Below, piece after piece: positions 5,612 through 7,274 of a stretch of DNA of 7,274 nt. A program made the translations under genes and the position numbers. The DNA comes from JAVZLQ01 sp049700035. Its GTDB lineage: Archaea > Thermoproteota > Bathyarchaeia > Bathyarchaeales > Bathycorpusculaceae. The stretch covers positions 1 to 7,274 of the forward strand of contig JBNAWC010000056.1 in assembly GCA_049700035.1 (NCBI GenBank). The letters run 5' to 3'. Position 1 is the first letter of the stretch. The number at the start of each line of letters is the position of its first letter. The notes beneath the pieces were generated by a model. That model did no database searches, was not told where the DNA came from, and saw only the letters and a list, made by a program, of their open reading frames with translations.

Positions 5612-6598
5612 TTACTTGAAGTGCTCCCACCCACGCGGCTCAATAACCCTCTTTTCCCCATCAACTTCAAAAAGAATACGTCTTTCAGCAGTAACTTTAC
5701 CTATGGACAAAAGTTTTCCGCCAACCAGTTTAACGGCTTTTTCCGCTTTCCCCAAAAGTTCAGGCTTCAAAGTCAAAACAAGCTCATACTCCTCTCCACC
5801 ATAAAACGCCAAATCAAAAGGGTCAAGATTATGAATTCTAGCAAACTCTTCAGCCTCTTCAGCTATTGGAAGATTATCAATCAAGAAGCCAACTTTGCTT
5901 GCCTTTGAAATTTCATAGAGGCTCCAAGCTAAACCATCACTTGAATCAATCGAAGCCGTCACAGCCCCTGTCCGACATAGGCTTAATCCCTCTTTCAATC
6001 GTGCCTTGGGCATAAGAACAGAATCGACAAGAACGTTAATAATTTCTTTGGGTGCATCAAAATTTTCGAGGAGAATCTTCATTCCAGCAGCCGTTTTGCC
6101 AAAAAAACCCGTAACCGCAACAATGTCCCCAGGCTTTGCCCCGCTCCGCAAAATAACTTCCGCCTTTTTTGCTGTCCCAAAAAGCGAAATGCTGATGACA
6201 AGGTCTGAAGCCTCATTTGTGTCTCCACCAATAACATAGGCGCCATATTCGCGAGCTCCAGCGTTTAACCCCGCTCCAATTTCTTTCACATCCTTTTCCG
6301 TTAATTTTCTTGGCAGTCCAAGAGACACAAGAATTGCCAACGGTTTGACGCCTTTAGCTGCAAAATCACTAATATTCATGACGACAGCTTTACGAGACGC
6401 TTGCCAAAGGCTCATGCTCTGAGGAACGTCCGTTTTATCAACAAGCATATCCGTTTTTAACACTGCAATTTTGCCCTCTCCAATGTCATGGGCAGAGACG
6501 TCATCACCAAAAGGTATGGGCATTTTAGGAAGTTCTAAACAGTTCATTACGACTTCAATTATTCTCCTTTCACCTAAAACTTCATGAGACTTAACCAA
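5612..6598 (-). CDS. thiL: Thiamine-monophosphate kinase ThiL
   Basis: ThiL phosphorylates thiamine monophosphate with ATP to thiamine diphosphate, the active coenzyme, as the last step of thiamine diphosphate synthesis in the cytoplasm. The 328 residues match the family (about 325). It belongs to the PurM-like ATP-binding fold; seen are GDDVSAHDI (31-39, metal site), KTDMLVDKTDVP (48-59), VVMNISDFAAKGVKP (72-86, the MNxSDLAAMGA-type block), GGDTNEAS (124-131), SIDSSDGL (216-223) and GGEEYELV (267-274). All the acidic metal ligands I expect are present. The start is TTG at 6598: an in-frame stop lies just upstream and a GGGTGAT ribosome site stands nine bases before it. It is the first gene of the thiL-radical SAM unit and is divergent from the tRNA-Thr at 6700. 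No other thiamine gene and no TPP riboswitch is seen nearby. Confidence 0.96.
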   Translation of the reverse strand: MVKSHEVLGERRIIEVVMNCLELPKMPIPFGDDVSAHDIGEGKIAVLKTDMLVDKTDVPQSMSLWQASRKAVVMNISDFAAKGVKPLAILVSLGLPRKLTEKDVKEIGAGLNAGAREYGAYVIGGDTNEASDLVISISLFGTAKKAEVILRSGAKPGDIVAVTGFFGKTAAGMKILLENFDAPKEIINVLVDSVLMPKARLKEGLSLCRTGAVTASIDSSDGLAWSLYEISKASKVGFLIDNLPIAEEAEEFARIHNLDPFDLAFYGGEEYELVLTLKPELLGKAEKAVKLVGGKLLSIGKVTAERRILFEVDGEKRVIEPRGWEHFK

Positions 6599-6607
6599 TT
6601 TACATCA

Positions 6608-6614
6608 ATCACCC
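6608..6614 (-). promoter_or_regulatory. Ribosome binding site fixing the thiL TTG start
   Basis: Read on the minus strand this is GGGTGAT, nearly complementary to the archaeal 16S tail, nine bases before TTG 6598. Confidence 0.6.
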
Positions 6615-6656
6615 TTTTTGCAAGTAGGCTTTCACCAAAATATTCATTCATTTCTG

Positions 6657-6668
6657 CTTAAATATATG
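6657..6668. promoter_or_regulatory. AT-rich core, possible shared divergent promoter
   Basis: CTTAAATATATG on the plus strand and CATATATTTAAG on the minus strand both resemble box A. On the plus side it lies about 32-43 bases before the tRNA-Thr(CGU), the right spacing for a short tRNA leader. On the minus side a start near 6637 would give thiL a leader of about 38 bases containing its ribosome site. Which strand TBP uses cannot be told from sequence. Confidence 0.45.
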
Positions 6669-6699
6669 ATTTACAAAATTGATAATCGAAATACATGGC

Positions 6700-6772
6700 G
6701 CCTCGGTAGCTCAGCCAGGTAGAGCAGCGGTCTCGTAAACCGCAGGTCGCGGGTTCAAATCCCGCCCGAGGC
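6700..6772 (+). tRNA. tRNA-Thr (anticodon CGU)
   Basis: This is a complete 73-base cloverleaf: acceptor GCCTCGG/CCGAGGC, D-stem GCTC/GAGC, anticodon stem GCGGT/ACCGC with loop CTCGTAA (anticodon CGT at 6734-6736, reading ACG), five-base variable loop, T-stem GCGGG/CCCGC and a normal TTCAAAT T-loop. There is no intron, and CCA is not encoded. A short T-run follows directly and may end transcription. It is closely related to the tRNA-Thr(UGU) at 504-576, with the acceptor (as far as visible) and T-stem identical. Confidence 0.97.
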
Positions 6773-6846
6773 TTTTAAAATATACACCTTTCAGCCCCAT
6801 GAGAAAGCGTCACATTTGCTTACTGCTTTCCACAAGCTGTTAATAA

Positions 6847-6854
6847 TTTATATA
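6847..6854 (+). promoter_or_regulatory. TATA box for the gene at the right edge
   Basis: TTTATATA is a consensus-like box A. A start near 6875 would leave a leader of about 24 bases before the TTG at 6899, including the GAGAGGGA stretch (6883-6890), which could act as the ribosome site. Confidence 0.55.
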
Positions 6855-6898
6855 TCCATATAAGAAAAGAAAATGAAGGATAGAGAGGGAACAGTTTA

Positions 6899-7274
6899 TT
6901 GCCCCTTGAAGAATTAGCAACTTACGTTATTGTTATTTTAGGGGCAATTATCGCCTGCTCGTTCATAATTTACGCAATGATGAAGCGTGGAAAAGGGGCA
7001 GGGAAATCCACTGCAAAAAAGGAAGATTCAGAGACGGAGTTGAAGCCCATACCATTCAAAATCGTCAAAAGTGTCTCGCCAGAGGAGGCGGCACGCGCAA
7101 AAGAAGAGCTTAGAATTTTGGATTTGGAAAGGGAAATCCTAAGCGATGCGATTAGGCGGCTTTATGAGGCGCACGCGGAAGGAAAAATTACAGAAGAGGA
7201 GCGGGAAAGACTTGCACAGACATATAAGACGCGGATGATGTCTGTAAAGGAAGCCATAGCAAAAGACGAGTCAC
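6899..7274 (+). CDS. Single-pass membrane protein with SHOCT-like tail (3' partial)
   Basis: The first 125 residues are present and the frame runs off the window. The chain starts (M)PLEELATYVIVILGAIIAC and has one hydrophobic helix at about 8-28, followed by a positively charged MKRGKGAGK, so the N-terminus is probably outside and the rest cytoplasmic. After a polar linker (30-50) come IPFKIVKSVSPEEAARAKEE and a long charged helical region (60-125). Within it, IRRLYEAHAEGKITEEERERL resembles the SHOCT domain, a short helical module often found at the ends of membrane or linker proteins and thought to mediate oligomerisation. The start is TTG 6899: the same frame has a stop at 6881-6883 and no ATG between, and GAGAGGGA lies about nine bases upstream. 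Function is unknown. It may be the first gene of a transcript extending to the right. Confidence 0.75.
   Translation, partial: MPLEELATYVIVILGAIIACSFIIYAMMKRGKGAGKSTAKKEDSETELKPIPFKIVKSVSPEEAARAKEELRILDLEREILSDAIRRLYEAHAEGKITEEERERLAQTYKTRMMSVKEAIAKDES

Noticed and set aside
6599..6699. TPP riboswitch upstream of thiL
   Set aside because: The gap is only about 100 bases, is AT-rich and lacks the conserved CTGAGA-type core.
6873..6917. 14-residue ORF MKDREGTVYCPLKN near the predicted start site of the last gene
   Set aside because: Too short, no ribosome site, and it overlaps the better TTG-started frame with a TM helix.
1..7274. CRISPR array, insertion sequence, toxin-antitoxin or phage module
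   Set aside because: No regularly spaced repeats, transposase, terminal inverted repeats or related proteins are present.

Overview
The window looks like part of an archaeal metagenome scaffold. It has TATA-type promoters, GAGGTGAT-like ribosome sites, a TIP49/RuvB-like ATPase, the archaeal tRNA methyltransferase TrmY and archaeal-style tRNAs. TIP49 together with the gene content suggests a TACK-type lineage such as Bathyarchaeia, but that placement is inference. The coding is moderately AT-rich and several genes appear to start with TTG.

Left part (1-576): the 5' end of a 23S rRNA gene on the minus strand, cut off by the window edge. It is followed by about 220 bases of leader or promoter sequence, an 83-base run of N (an assembly gap), and a plus-strand tRNA-Thr(UGU) whose first three bases lie inside the gap. 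This tRNA has an unusual T-loop, with A at position 54.

Centre (577-4523, plus strand): trmY (N1-methylation of pseudouridine 54 in tRNA), a TIP49 AAA+ ATPase gene, an unrecognised 96-residue basic-tailed protein, a 250-base intergenic stretch with its own strong TATA box and a possible small transcript, and a 12-TM MFS transporter gene.

Right part (4520-6598, minus strand): a two-gene unit, thiL then the AmmeMemoRadiSam-type radical SAM gene, convergent with the MFS gene and overlapping it by 4 bases at the stop codons. An AT-rich core at 6657-6668 can serve as a promoter both for this unit and for the divergent tRNA-Thr(CGU). The window ends inside a gene for a single-pass membrane protein with a charged helical, SHOCT-like tail.

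Most of the window is housekeeping: translation (23S, two tRNA-Thr, TrmY), an RNP or chromatin-type ATPase, thiamine diphosphate synthesis, a transporter and a widespread but poorly understood radical SAM enzyme. I see no CRISPR array, insertion sequence, defence cassette or phage gene. The best candidates for something undescribed are the A54 tRNA beside trmY, the small protein after TIP49, the promoter and hairpin in 3079-3218, and the in-frame ATG-TGA before the MFS start.
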